In this document: one piece after another, positions 35,212 to 44,711 of the stretch
Numbering within the stretch: the stretch's first letter is position 1
Layout of the letters: each line of letters begins with the position of its first letter
Origin: Candidatus Obscuribacterales bacterium
Lineage (GTDB): Bacteria > Cyanobacteriota > Vampirovibrionia > Obscuribacterales > Obscuribacteraceae
Assembly: GCA_019637435.1 (NCBI GenBank)
Contig: JAHBVO010000004.1
Location: forward strand, 558,001 to 622,000
Direction: 5' to 3'
Length of the DNA stretch: 64,000 nucleotides
Translations under genes and position numbers: made by a program
Notes under the pieces: generated by a model
The model's database searches: none
Seen by the model: the letters and a program-made list of their open reading frames with translations, nothing else
What the model was told of the DNA's origin: nothing

Positions 35212-36945
35212 GTGCAGAGTGAGGTGACTCCCTTGAAGTATTTAGCGGCGGCATTTGATTATGATGGAACACTTGCGTCTGATGGGCGTGTGTTTCCTTC
35301 AACGGTTGCAGCGTTGAAACGTTTGAAGGAGTCCGGTCGTAAGGTTTTAATGGTCACCGGTCGGGAGATAGACGATCTGCTGCGAGTCTTTCCGGAAGTA
35401 GAAATGTTTGATCTCGTGGTAGCTGAAAATGGTGCGCTTATCTACGATCCGGCAACTAAAAAAGAGCAAAAATTGACAGAGGATTGTTCTGAAGATCTTC
35501 TGGCTGCTCTCAAGAAGAGAGACGTGAAACCAATTAATCATGGCCGATGTATCATTTCGACTTGGGAACCGTTCCATCAAGCGACCATCGACGCTATCAA
35601 AGAGCTCGGTTTGGAGTTGCAGATTATCTTTAATAAGGGTTCTGTGATGGTCCTGCCATCCGGCGTCAACAAGGGGACTGGTTTAATTGCCGCTTGCGAA
35701 CAGATGGGACTTTCGCCCCACAACGTTATCGGTGGCGGTGACGCCGAAAACGACCACGCGTTCATGTCCCTTTGTCAGGTTGCTGTCGCCGTTTCTAACG
35801 CGCTACCTGCCGTGAAGGAACGTGCTGATCTGGTAACAACCAGAGATCATGGAGCCGGAATCGAAGAAATGATCGACATGCTTCTCAAAGATGAGTTTGC
35901 TAACTGCAAAATGACTCGACATGATCAACTTCTCGGAAAAAACTTGGAAGGCGCCGAGGTAAAATTTGCAGCGTTGGGCACAAATATTTTGATCGCGGGG
36001 CCATCAGGAAGCGGCAAGTCCAATGCTACTCTCGGGATTCTCGATACTCTAGCTCAAGCGGATTATCAGTTTTGTCTTATCGACCCCGAGGGTGACTACG
36101 AAGCTTTCGGAAACTCAGTCGTTCTTGGCGATGCTAAGCGCTCTCCCAGTGCCGATGAGGTTATGCAGCTGTTAAAAAATCCTCAGAGCAACGCGATCGT
36201 GAATCTTCTCGGCTTGAAGTTGGAAGACCGCCCTGCCTTCTTCAGTGCCCTCTTTCCCCGTCTGCAGGAGATGCGCGGTGATTTCGGTCGCCCTCACTAC
36301 ATCGTTATCGACGAGGCTCATCATATCTTTCCCAAAGATTGGCAGCCTGCTGAATCGTTTGTTCCGCATCAGCTGAAGGGGTTGATCACGATAACTGTCC
36401 ATCCCACCACGGTATCGCCTGTGATACTAAAGGACCTGGACTTCTTGCTGACAATCGGAGAGGAGCCTGAGTCGACGGTTCGAAATCTCGCGGAAGTCGC
36501 TGGCTATAAGATGCCGAAGCTCAAGCGGACTAAGCTCGGAAAAGGTCAGTCTCTTGTCTGGTGCCCTCGCACCGGGGACGCTCCTCAGGTGGTGGAGCTG
36601 GAACTCTCCAATATCGAACGACGCAGACATCGACGTAAATACGCAGAGGGATACTTGGGGGAAGAGCGAAGTTTTTATTTCACCGGGCCGCATAAACTCA
36701 AATTGCGAGCCCAGAATTTGATTACGTTCAGCCAGCTTGCAAATGGTGTTGACGACGCTACGTGGTTGTATCACCTGAAACGTCACGAATACTCTAAATG
36801 GTTCAAAGAGATTATTAAAGACGACACTCTAGCAGAGGTTGCTCGTGGAGTTGAGGACTCCGAGAATATCTCTACCGAAGAAGGTAAGCAGAGAGTACTC
36901 AATGCTATCGAAGAGCGCTATACACTCCCTGTGGAGAGTAAGTAA
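35212..36945 (+). CDS. Fusion of a HAD phosphatase and a HerA-like ATPase
   Basis: 577 residues. Residues about 9-225 form a Cof-type HAD hydrolase: AFDYDGTLAS (nucleophile D16, D18), VTGR (motif II), a conserved Lys in NKGTG, and GGGDAENDHAF (motif IV). Residues about 235-480 form a P-loop ATPase of the HerA/DUF87 type: LIAGPSGSGKSNA (Walker A, 263-270), CLIDPEGDY, HYIVIDEAHHIFP (Walker B, 363-371) and TITVHPTTVSP. The C-terminal 95 residues are helical and unrecognised. Both domains keep their catalytic residues. The start is GTG at 35212; GTG 35224 is an alternative. Four bases of the next gene's ribosome site follow closely, so they are co-transcribed. Confidence 0.85.
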   Translation: MQSEVTPLKYLAAAFDYDGTLASDGRVFPSTVAALKRLKESGRKVLMVTGREIDDLLRVFPEVEMFDLVVAENGALIYDPATKKEQKLTEDCSEDLLAALKKRDVKPINHGRCIISTWEPFHQATIDAIKELGLELQIIFNKGSVMVLPSGVNKGTGLIAACEQMGLSPHNVIGGGDAENDHAFMSLCQVAVAVSNALPAVKERADLVTTRDHGAGIEEMIDMLLKDEFANCKMTRHDQLLGKNLEGAEVKFAALGTNILIAGPSGSGKSNATLGILDTLAQADYQFCLIDPEGDYEAFGNSVVLGDAKRSPSADEVMQLLKNPQSNAIVNLLGLKLEDRPAFFSALFPRLQEMRGDFGRPHYIVIDEAHHIFPKDWQPAESFVPHQLKGLITITVHPTTVSPVILKDLDFLLTIGEEPESTVRNLAEVAGYKMPKLKRTKLGKGQSLVWCPRTGDAPQVVELELSNIERRRHRRKYAEGYLGEERSFYFTGPHKLKLRAQNLITFSQLANGVDDATWLYHLKRHEYSKWFKEIIKDDTLAEVARGVEDSENISTEEGKQRVLNAIEERYTLPVESK

Positions 36946-36953
36946 ACGGAGAG

Positions 36954-37355
36954 ATGCACACTATGAGAACCGCAGAAGAAACAATCGCGCGGACGTTTTA
37001 TCAAACATTCACCAAAGAGATCTTGCATCTGGCTCGCGAGGCTAACGCGACAAAGTACAGCAAGGACCTTGATGGCTTCACGCTCACAAATATCAAGGAC
37101 GGCTGGGTGGAGTTTCGCGGTATGGCATTCGGCTTCGCGCTCCTTGAGGATCCACCGCGCATTACCTTGACTTTTGGTCCGGACGGCCCATTCGTCGGCT
37201 ACCAGCAAGTATTCGACATTTATGGAGAGGGCGAAACAGTTCGATGTGTCCTGCAGGAGAATGAGGCATTTGTATTCGAGTGCCCTTCTGAGCTTGCAAA
37301 ATTCGGATTAAACACTCTGGTAGGTAAGCTGCACGAGCGGAACGCTGTTCAGTAG
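36954..37355 (+). CDS. Hypothetical protein downstream of the HAD-ATPase fusion
   Basis: 133 residues, no signal peptide or membrane segment, no family recognised. The C-terminal half looks like beta strands (DGWVEFRGMAFGFALLEDPPRITLTFGPDGPFVGYQQVFDIYG). It starts 8 bp after the fusion gene, with CGGAGAG as ribosome site, so the two form an operon and the product may be its partner. ATG at 36963 (MRTAEE) is a possible alternative start. Confidence 0.65.
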   Translation: MHTMRTAEETIARTFYQTFTKEILHLAREANATKYSKDLDGFTLTNIKDGWVEFRGMAFGFALLEDPPRITLTFGPDGPFVGYQQVFDIYGEGETVRCVLQENEAFVFECPSELAKFGLNTLVGKLHERNAVQ

Positions 37356-37800
37356 AGCAGTTGCCTTTCTAGAATCCGGCTATGGGTGCTTCTTGTTCCT
37401 GAACCGATATCGGTTCACAAAGCGAAGTTCGTCTGAGCGACTCTGTGGTGTTGCGCGCTTTTGGTATTAAACCAGCAGTTTTCGTAAACCGATATCGGTT
37501 TACGAAGACAATGGAAAGGTCGCTGAGATTTTCGTCGTTAGTTTGATCCTTCTCTAAACCGATATCGGTTTAGAGTTCTATTAGTGTTGTGTAATCATCG
37601 GCGCTCGTGGTTCCCAAGAGCTTGATGGTCAAGCGGGTTGTTGCGACAATATTCAATCTTGTGAGTGATCTGAACAGCGGTCGGACACCGATAATCGTGC
37701 TAGCTTCTGCTCGCTGCGCAACCCCTTTGGCATACTATGTTCGGCATTAGTGCCGGTAATTCTGTGCGATTGAAACTCTTCTTGAACCAACTGTAAGCGC
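37356..37800. other. 445-bp intergenic region with three palindromes
   Basis: Contains exact copies at 37402, 37487 and 37557 and no gene that I can support. It precedes the acyl-CoA synthetase gene. Confidence 0.7.
37402..37570. repeat. Dispersed palindrome, 3 exact copies with extended symmetry
   Basis: Cores at 37402-37415, 37487-37500 and 37557-37570. The second is the centre of a perfect 26-bp palindrome (37481-37506) and the third of a perfect 24-bp palindrome (37552-37575). The outer arms differ between copies. This is the rightmost occurrence of the element. Confidence 0.92.
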
Positions 37801-39414
37801 TTGGCGCAAAGGGCAAAAGCTTTGAATACTGTACTTTCATCCGAAACCAAAATCCCAACGGGTTGGCCCAGCGCTAACATCGGCGATGCGTTGTCCGTTC
37901 AAGCTGCGCGGCGACCAAAGGCGGAGGCTGTTGTCTTCGGCGATAAACGAATAGATTTTGCCAGCTTGAACGCACGTTCTCTGGCAATGGAAGAGCAGAT
38001 TCGCGCGCTCGGCTTGCAGAAGGGAGACAAAGTTAGCGTTCTATTCCCGAACCATCCGGATTTCATAGCCATCTTTTTTGCAGTTGCAAAAATTGGAGCC
38101 GTAGTCGTCCCGATTAATCCAATGTTGAAGTCCGCCGAAATCGCTCATATTCTCAGCGACTCCAATTCTCGTGCCATCATAGTTCATAACCATTTGCTAC
38201 CAGAGGTGGTGGCAGCTCTGCCGCAAATCGATGGGCTCCAGTTTCTAATAGTGTCTGAGCGTGCGGCTGAACTTCAGATTCAATCAGCAAATTCAGAGCT
38301 TAAACTTATCGATCTGACCGGCGAATTAAAACCAGACGCATTGTCTAGCTTCGACACAAGCATTGATCCTGAACACGATCTGGCCCTGCTCGTCTATACA
38401 TCGGGGACTACAGGGAAACCTAAAGGCGCGATGCTTACCCACCGAAGCCTCATGTCTGTTTTTCCATTCAATATTTTCTCCAGTCTTGATCTCAAATCTG
38501 ACGAGCGCATTTTAGGTTTACTGCCAATGTGCCATATCTACGGTATCGGGTCACTCGTTAGCACCCCTGTCGCTCTTGGATGCACTGTAGTGATAATGCC
38601 GAAGTTCGAGGCTAAAGCTGCGCTGGACTGCATTGCTAAAGAGCGTATCACTGTGGTGCCGGGCGTGCCTGCGATGTATCAGTTCATGATGATGGAGTAC
38701 GAACAGAATAAAGTTGACGTGTCTGCTCTTCGATACTGTCTTTCTGCCGCCGCACCGATCGCGCCTGAATTTCTGGAGCGGATCAAGCGAGAGTTCAACG
38801 TTCAGGTTGTTGAGGGCTATGGTATGAGTGAAACCGCTGGCGGTGGCACTGTCAATCCACCCCGTGCCGGTAAAATCGGTTCGATTGGTCTTGCAATTCC
38901 AGAGGTGTCGCTTGCAATTTTAGATAAAGACAGCATTGGTCCGCTTCCAGCTGGAGAACAAAACGTCGGCGAAATAGCAATCAAAGGTCCGTGTGTCATG
39001 CTCGGTTATCACAATCAACCGGAAGCAAGCGAGGAAGCGTTTAATCAAGATGGCTGGCTGCTCACCGGCGATCTCGGGTACCAGGACGAGGATGGTTACG
39101 TTTTCATCGTCGGGCGAAAGAAGGAAATGATCATAAGGGGCGGCCAAAATATTTATCCTCGGGAATTAGAAGAAGTAATTCTCAAAATGGATGGCGTTCA
39201 GGATGTGGCTGTAATTGGAGTTCCCGACGAGTTGATGGGCGAACGAGTCAAAGCCTTCGTGGTCACTCGTTCCGGCGTTTCTATAACGGAAGACGCTGTA
39301 AAAGATTTTTGCAGCGAACACCTGGCACCTTATAAGGTGCCTCGAATCGTTGAGTTTGCGACCGAACTTCCGCGTAACTCGACTGGAAAGCTCATGAAGC
39401 GAATGCTCAAATAG
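37801..39414 (+). CDS. Acyl-CoA synthetase (AMP-binding family)
   Basis: Adenylate-forming enzyme of 537 residues that should activate a carboxylic acid, probably a fatty acid, with ATP and CoA. Motifs: P-loop YTSGTTGKPKGAMLTH (199-214), PMCHIYG, VEGYGMSETAG (adenine-binding), GWLLTGDLGYQDEDGYVFIVGRKKEMI (signature and hinge) and the C-terminal catalytic Lys in NSTGKLMK. Chain-length preference cannot be read. The start is TTG at 37801, or TTG at 37822, which has AAAGGG eight bases upstream and may be the real one. Three palindromes lie upstream. Confidence 0.93.
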   Translation: MAQRAKALNTVLSSETKIPTGWPSANIGDALSVQAARRPKAEAVVFGDKRIDFASLNARSLAMEEQIRALGLQKGDKVSVLFPNHPDFIAIFFAVAKIGAVVVPINPMLKSAEIAHILSDSNSRAIIVHNHLLPEVVAALPQIDGLQFLIVSERAAELQIQSANSELKLIDLTGELKPDALSSFDTSIDPEHDLALLVYTSGTTGKPKGAMLTHRSLMSVFPFNIFSSLDLKSDERILGLLPMCHIYGIGSLVSTPVALGCTVVIMPKFEAKAALDCIAKERITVVPGVPAMYQFMMMEYEQNKVDVSALRYCLSAAAPIAPEFLERIKREFNVQVVEGYGMSETAGGGTVNPPRAGKIGSIGLAIPEVSLAILDKDSIGPLPAGEQNVGEIAIKGPCVMLGYHNQPEASEEAFNQDGWLLTGDLGYQDEDGYVFIVGRKKEMIIRGGQNIYPRELEEVILKMDGVQDVAVIGVPDELMGERVKAFVVTRSGVSITEDAVKDFCSEHLAPYKVPRIVEFATELPRNSTGKLMKRMLK

Positions 39415-39658
39415 ATTAGTCCGGGGAAGAACAGTTGCTGCGCTTGTGCAGTTACGCAGAACTCTCTTCATCTCCAGTTCTTCAGTTCGATTGAACCAAC
39501 TTTGCATCTAATTAACAAATAACCAACGGATACGTAATCGCTATGCAATCAAGGCTTTGCGATTGTGACAGAGAATAGGAATTAGCAAATTCCCTTCCGG
39601 ACCTGCAACCGCCTCTTCCTCGGCGCTGCCTCTCCGGTGTCATTTTCCGGAGTAATTA

Positions 39659-39919
39659 ATGAAAGGCACATGGCTAGCTTTGGTCTCGCTGGTACTGATG
39701 TTCGCTGGAACGTCATCTGAGGCATATGCGGAAACCACTTGTATGACCAACGATTTACTGATGGTGCCGGAGTCTGATGTTCCGCACAGGAGTGTCCGTC
39801 GAACGGTCAAGAATACGTCGAGCCGCAAAACTTCTGTAAACCACAGCGCAAACAGTAAGAAAATCGTTGCGACCGCAAACCCAAATTCCGAATCCACACC
39901 CGTCGTTAAATCGAATTGA
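39659..39919 (+). CDS. Small secreted peptide
   Basis: 86 residues. Signal peptide MKGTWLALVSLVLMFAGTSSEAYA, then a basic, Ser/Thr/Lys/Asn-rich mature part of about 62 residues with one Cys and no recognised domain. CCGGAGTAATTA precedes the ATG. It ends 160 bp before the kinase gene. Function unknown. Confidence 0.6.
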   Translation: MKGTWLALVSLVLMFAGTSSEAYAETTCMTNDLLMVPESDVPHRSVRRTVKNTSSRKTSVNHSANSKKIVATANPNSESTPVVKSN

Positions 39920-40079
39920 GGTCAGGAAAATCGCGCAAGCGACATTTGAATTCTCGGCGCTCGCATCGCAAGAAGTCTTTCTACTTCGACAACGATATCG
40001 GAACAGTCGCCTTTGTACCTGGGCGGCTGTTCTGTTTTGTATGCTACAGTACAATGGGTTTTCCGGCGCTGTGGCAAAG

Positions 40080-41966
40080 ATGGACGAGTCTAAAAATCTG
40101 CAGGATCTGATCAAGAGTACCAATCTTGATTTCAAACGGCGCTACGTCGACCTTCAGCTTATCGGTCAGGGTGGAGGCGGAAAGGTGTATCGCGCCCTCG
40201 ACCAGAAACTCAACAAAGAGGTCGCGCTTAAGGTTCTTCGCACGAGCGTTAGCTCCCGTGACGTCGTGCGCTTTCAACAAGAAGCAAAAATCTTGAGTCG
40301 CCTCGACAATCAATTCATCGTTCGAGTTCTGGACTTCGAACATTCCGATGATGACGAGTTCTATATCGTCATGGAATTCGTGGATGGTTCGATGATTGAT
40401 AATTTGTTGAAGAAGTCTGGCCCCTTTCCGCTCGAGGACTCGATACGCTACGCTGTTCAACTTTGCTCGGCCCTTCAGCACGCGCATGCGCAAGGAGTTG
40501 TTCATCGTGATTTAAAACCGAGCAACGTTATGGTCGACCAACAGAAGAACGTTCGCATTCTTGACTTTGGTATAGCTAAGCTTTTACACGACCAATTCGA
40601 TACCCTGACGCGCACTAACGCGGCAATTGGCACTCCGCTCTACATGAGCCCCGAGCAGGTTCGAGCCGAAAACGCTGACGAACGAACCGATATTTACGGA
40701 CTCGGACTTTTGCTCTACATGATGCTGACCGGTCGTACACCCTTCGACTCTGATCAGATGATCGTCTCCTTCCAGCAGCGATTAAACGATGAGCCACCCC
40801 CGCATCTGCGCCTCTATGTCGGTGAAACAGAAACAGCGCACGCGCTCAACGATATCGTCAGAAAAGCATTGAAGAGCGATCCCGACCTTCGCTACCAGAG
40901 CATGGATGAATTTCGAGAAGCTCTCGTCGCATTGATTTCTGAGGCAGAGGTTCGACATATCACCGCCCATGGTACCAGCGCGGCGATCCCTCGGAAGAAG
41001 GCGATTGCCTTCCTGGCAGCGTCTTTGTTTTTGACAGCTCTCAGTCTCGGTTTCTTTTATAACATGAGTCGAAAGGACGCTACCGAGCGTTTTTTAGGAA
41101 AGGCTCCCAAGGTTGACGTCAGCGAGGCGAAAAACCCCTTCCGTGAAGGCGATTTCAAGGGCCCTGTCAATCCATTGCCGAAGGGATTTCATCCGGAGAA
41201 ACAAGACAATAAGTTGGCGGACTATTGGTTCGCCGACAACAATCTGAGTGACGCCAGGTTGATGGAGGTCTTGAATAAAAACGAAGATGTTACTCTTGTA
41301 AGTTTGCATGGCGCAAAACAGATCACCACTGATGGTATCAGATACATAACTCAACTCTCTCGGATAACCGGTCTCGATCTGTCCGAAACCAAGGTCACCG
41401 ATGAACTACTAGAGGAGGTCGGGCGAATGCCTAATCTCGTCTGGCTCAAGTTGGCGAGCACCGGCATTACCGATCTTGGTATTAAGAACCTGCAGCCACT
41501 CGGCACCCGCCTGCAACGGCTCGATATCGACGCATGCAAAAAGGTAACAGATGTCGGGTTTCAGTCAATCCTGCAAAATCATCCTAATTTGAATTTTCTC
41601 GACATCGGTGATACTTCGATAAGTCCCGACTCAGTACGCCAGGTCCGAAAACTCACGAAGCTTACCAGCCTCTGGGTGGCTTCGTTGAAATTGCAGGACG
41701 ACGATGTACGCGCTTTCAAAAATTTGAGATTGCACTTTCTCGACCTGACCAACAATCACGAATTGACCGACAGAGTTTTTACCATCATCTCCGATATGCC
41801 ACTGAGCTCTATAGAGGCTATCAACTGTTTGAAGTTTACGGACTCGGCTATATCTGCGTTCAGAAAGTCTCATCCACATTGTAATACAATGATTCAGAGC
41901 ACCCACGCAAAAGACGAATTTACCAACAGTGGACTGCTCGAAATGGATGAAAAAATCTCCGACTAG
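40080..41966 (+). CDS. Membrane Ser/Thr protein kinase with leucine-rich repeats
   Basis: Hanks-type (PknB-like) kinase, 628 residues. Cytoplasmic kinase domain 22-285: glycine loop IGQGGGGKVY, K51 in VALKVL, HRDLKPSN (142-149), DFG (162-164), GTPLYMSPEQ activation segment. A membrane helix at about 308-327 leads to an extracytoplasmic part with LRRs (about 400-580; e.g. ITGLDLSETKVTDELLEEVGRMPNLVWLKLASTGITDLGI). The LRR face is the likely sensor. The frame is open from 39867, but the kinase domain starts just after the chosen ATG and the upstream 71 residues overlap the preceding gene, so the shorter form is preferred. The ribosome site is weak (GGCAAAG). Confidence 0.9.
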   Translation: MDESKNLQDLIKSTNLDFKRRYVDLQLIGQGGGGKVYRALDQKLNKEVALKVLRTSVSSRDVVRFQQEAKILSRLDNQFIVRVLDFEHSDDDEFYIVMEFVDGSMIDNLLKKSGPFPLEDSIRYAVQLCSALQHAHAQGVVHRDLKPSNVMVDQQKNVRILDFGIAKLLHDQFDTLTRTNAAIGTPLYMSPEQVRAENADERTDIYGLGLLLYMMLTGRTPFDSDQMIVSFQQRLNDEPPPHLRLYVGETETAHALNDIVRKALKSDPDLRYQSMDEFREALVALISEAEVRHITAHGTSAAIPRKKAIAFLAASLFLTALSLGFFYNMSRKDATERFLGKAPKVDVSEAKNPFREGDFKGPVNPLPKGFHPEKQDNKLADYWFADNNLSDARLMEVLNKNEDVTLVSLHGAKQITTDGIRYITQLSRITGLDLSETKVTDELLEEVGRMPNLVWLKLASTGITDLGIKNLQPLGTRLQRLDIDACKKVTDVGFQSILQNHPNLNFLDIGDTSISPDSVRQVRKLTKLTSLWVASLKLQDDDVRAFKNLRLHFLDLTNNHELTDRVFTIISDMPLSSIEAINCLKFTDSAISAFRKSHPHCNTMIQSTHAKDEFTNSGLLEMDEKISD

Positions 41967-41979
41967 AGTTCGCCGTAAT

Positions 41980-42009
41980 CTGTTTGCGTAGTGCGGTTTC
42001 CGCAAACAG
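41980..42009. terminator. Hairpin between convergent genes
   Basis: CTGTTTGCG pairs with CGCAAACAG (9 bp) around a 12-base loop, 13 bp after the kinase stop codon and 53 bp after the stop of the reverse-strand TPR gene. No good T-run follows, so a terminator role is likely by position rather than by sequence. Confidence 0.4.
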
Positions 42010-42062
42010 TTGCGCCGGTGCTGAACCGTTTTCTACGCTTTGCTTTCTCTATCTAATTCTCT

Positions 42063-44711
42063 CTACTGCGACAAATGAAAATTGATCTTGTCAATTAAGG
42101 CTTTCGACTCGTCCGTGTATGCATAGTCATGGCACTTCATCAAAAGGGTCTGTAATTTGCCCTTGCGATTGTCCATCAAACAGTCAGGCTTTGCCAGGTA
42201 GTCTACGATGGTATCGCCAATGGTGACCGCCATCTGTCGCGAATCGCGTTTGTAAATGAAAGTCATCAACTCAGTAAGAACATCCAGCGCGTCTTCACCG
42301 TAGGCACAGAGAAGCGGTTTCAGATTTCGCTCCAGGTACTCTTGAATCGCCATCACGTTGCGGCTCCTGTTGTTCACCAGCTCGTTCTTCAGTACCTCGG
42401 AGAGTGCCTGCGCAGTGCGGAAGTCGGCTGGAGTTCGAACCAGGTTGATTGCCGGAAAAAGTCTCTCTGCCAGAGTCAAAGCGACATCATAACGCTCTCG
42501 CTTTATTGAGATGAACGCTTCGTACGCGACCGCCTTCATCGTGGCATGGTGATTCCAATCGAAAGCATTGCTGCAGATGGTCACTGCTTTGTGAGCCGCC
42601 TCATCGGACTGATCTTCCACTCCGCGCGCAAGAAGCAAAGCCGAAATGTTAATCCAAATTTCTGCACACTTCGGATGCAGGCTGCTGAAACAACCTTCAA
42701 ATACAGCAAGCGCGCGTTTCAACCTCTCCGTCGCCACATCGAATGCGCTCTTCGCAATCAGAAGATCGGAATACGTCATCAGGAAAACGCCGTAAATAGG
42801 CTGTTTCCGCAGGTACTGATTGGCGTCGACAATCCTGGTGCACCGCTCCACAGCGGCTTCGGCCGCGGAAAGCTTCTTCTGTTTTACATAAAACGAAGCA
42901 AGGGCCGTAAGCGCTCGCAATAAATCTGCCGATTGCGGACCTGATTTTTCCTCTGCCAGAGTTACGATACGCAGCAGCGAATCCTCCACTCGAGCGGTTT
43001 TGCCAATCAGAAGCTCCAGGTTTGCCGTTTCGATCATGGCAGTCAATGACAGTTCACTCAGTAACGGAGACTTGGAACTATCATCAAGCTCGACGATCTC
43101 GTTGAGGCGCGTGATCGCCTTGGCCGGCGCTCCTTGACTTATGTATAAGTTAGCGTGACAGAGGTGCAATTCCTTTTGCAGTTCGATATCGGGGTCGCGC
43201 ATCGATTCAATCATCGCTTCAGCCTGTCTCAAAGACTGGCTCGCCGGCTGCAACCTTCCGAGTTCTATTTCAATTTTGGCTTGCACAATGTGAAGGAGCG
43301 CGATATCTCCTCTGTATTTCGAGCGATCGGTCTGTTTCTCGAAAACTGCCAGAGCACTCGCTGCATTCTTCTCCGCGTCCACGTATTTTGCAATCGATAA
43401 GTAAATCAGCGCCATGTTCATTTCGCAATGCGCCAGCAAGAGATCGGTCGGTCGCCCGTGCTCCCGCAACATGTCGAGACCACGCATCTGAGCCATTTGC
43501 GCCTGCTGGAAAGAAAATTGCTTCATATAGACCGCGGATAATTCGTCAAAAATCTTGGCGCCGAGGTCTACGTCACTCTGGTCGCGCGGCAAGAGAACTT
43601 CAAGCGCTCGCGCGAAAGATTTCTCGGCTTGTGGATACTGACGAGCCGACTTGTGCATAAGTCCTTTCTTATAGAGCGGCTGCACGAGCGCAATATCAGA
43701 AGTGCCGTGCCAGGATTCGATGATTGAGATTGCTTTTTCGAAATGGTTTTCGCTCGTGCGAACGTCGCCCGACTTATGAAGGACTTCGCCCAGCCGGACA
43801 TGAATACGGGCAATTTGGATATGAGTGTCGCCGTGAATTTCACTTAGTAAATTTAGGGAATTCATCAAATTTGCACGGGCTAATTGCAGTTCACCCATAG
43901 CCTCTTCTACCGAGGCGAGCGTGGCGAGCAGAAGCGGCGTAACGTCCGTCCCGTTTTCATACTTCGACTTCAATACCTTGAGCAGGGAGTTTATGAAATT
44001 TTTTCCGGTAGCGGCTTCTCCCGTGGCGATGAAACTCTGCGCGGCCTGACCGGCGGCCCAATAACTTTGCCATATCATCTGGGGGGGCACACGCTCGACC
44101 AGCCCGGCGGCCGCTTTGAACAAACTGCTGGCGGTTTTGTGCAGACCCAGCCAAGAGTACGCATTGGCAATCTCAAGTGCCAGCGTGAAACGGCGCGCGT
44201 CTTGCTGCGCCGGTGTGAGCCTTGCCATAGCGGCTGATTTGTCCAGTTCGGCGAAGATCCACTCGAATTCCGGTAGCAAGTTTCGCGGACCGCCCATCTG
44301 ATGAAGCTCGAAGTCGTTCGGATCCGGTTCGGGCGCGTGCCACCCGAGAGTATCCATCCAGATATCCAGACCGCGCCGAATGTCCAGAAGCGCAGCGGAC
44401 ATATTGCCCTGCGCCGCCTTTATTTCAGCTACCAGGCGTAATGCCGAGGCTGTTTGGGGGTGGTGAAACCCGAAGTGCTTTTCACGTAGCTTAACCAGCT
44501 GCTGACCTAATTTCAGTGCATTGTCGTATTCGCCCATCCCGAATAGCAGTCTCACGTTCAAGGTGAGGAGGTCCTGGTACGTGGGATTGGTTTCGTCACC
44601 TAAACCGTTCAGAGCCTTGCGGTAGAGGCGTTCCGCTTCCATGTACTGCCCGAGCATGTGGGTAGTTATGGCTCGCTCAGTATGTCTGGCTACTTCGGTC
44701 GAATCGGTCAT
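42063..44711 (-). CDS. Large soluble TPR protein
   Basis: 882 residues, almost entirely tetratricopeptide repeats of the long kinesin-light-chain type, e.g. GQYMEAERLYRKALNGLGD near the N-terminus and RTSENHFEKAISIIESWHGTSDIALVQPLYKKGLMHKSARQYPQAEKSFARALEVL in the middle. No signal peptide, membrane helix or catalytic domain. GGAG ten bases before the ATG is a fair ribosome site. A scaffold role is likely; the convergent kinase gene at 40080 is a neighbour but not necessarily a partner. Confidence 0.85.
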   Translation of the reverse strand: MTDSTEVARHTERAITTHMLGQYMEAERLYRKALNGLGDETNPTYQDLLTLNVRLLFGMGEYDNALKLGQQLVKLREKHFGFHHPQTASALRLVAEIKAAQGNMSAALLDIRRGLDIWMDTLGWHAPEPDPNDFELHQMGGPRNLLPEFEWIFAELDKSAAMARLTPAQQDARRFTLALEIANAYSWLGLHKTASSLFKAAAGLVERVPPQMIWQSYWAAGQAAQSFIATGEAATGKNFINSLLKVLKSKYENGTDVTPLLLATLASVEEAMGELQLARANLMNSLNLLSEIHGDTHIQIARIHVRLGEVLHKSGDVRTSENHFEKAISIIESWHGTSDIALVQPLYKKGLMHKSARQYPQAEKSFARALEVLLPRDQSDVDLGAKIFDELSAVYMKQFSFQQAQMAQMRGLDMLREHGRPTDLLLAHCEMNMALIYLSIAKYVDAEKNAASALAVFEKQTDRSKYRGDIALLHIVQAKIEIELGRLQPASQSLRQAEAMIESMRDPDIELQKELHLCHANLYISQGAPAKAITRLNEIVELDDSSKSPLLSELSLTAMIETANLELLIGKTARVEDSLLRIVTLAEEKSGPQSADLLRALTALASFYVKQKKLSAAEAAVERCTRIVDANQYLRKQPIYGVFLMTYSDLLIAKSAFDVATERLKRALAVFEGCFSSLHPKCAEIWINISALLLARGVEDQSDEAAHKAVTICSNAFDWNHHATMKAVAYEAFISIKRERYDVALTLAERLFPAINLVRTPADFRTAQALSEVLKNELVNNRSRNVMAIQEYLERNLKPLLCAYGEDALDVLTELMTFIYKRDSRQMAVTIGDTIVDYLAKPDCLMDNRKGKLQTLLMKCHDYAYTDESKALIDKINFHLSQ

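Noticed and set aside
7693..37570. The palindromes as a CRISPR array
   Set aside because: Spacing is irregular from 29 bp to several kb and the intervals contain genes.
39990..40003. CAACGATATCGGAA as a palindrome copy
   Set aside because: Four mismatches to the core; treated as chance.
39867..40079. Longer N-terminus for the LRR kinase
   Set aside because: Overlaps the secreted peptide gene and adds 71 residues without family counterpart; the ATG at 40080 lies just before the kinase domain.
39916..40110. Basic open frame between the secreted peptide and the kinase
   Set aside because: TTG start without ribosome site, overlaps both neighbours, no recognisable pattern; a frameshifted tail of the peptide cannot be shown.
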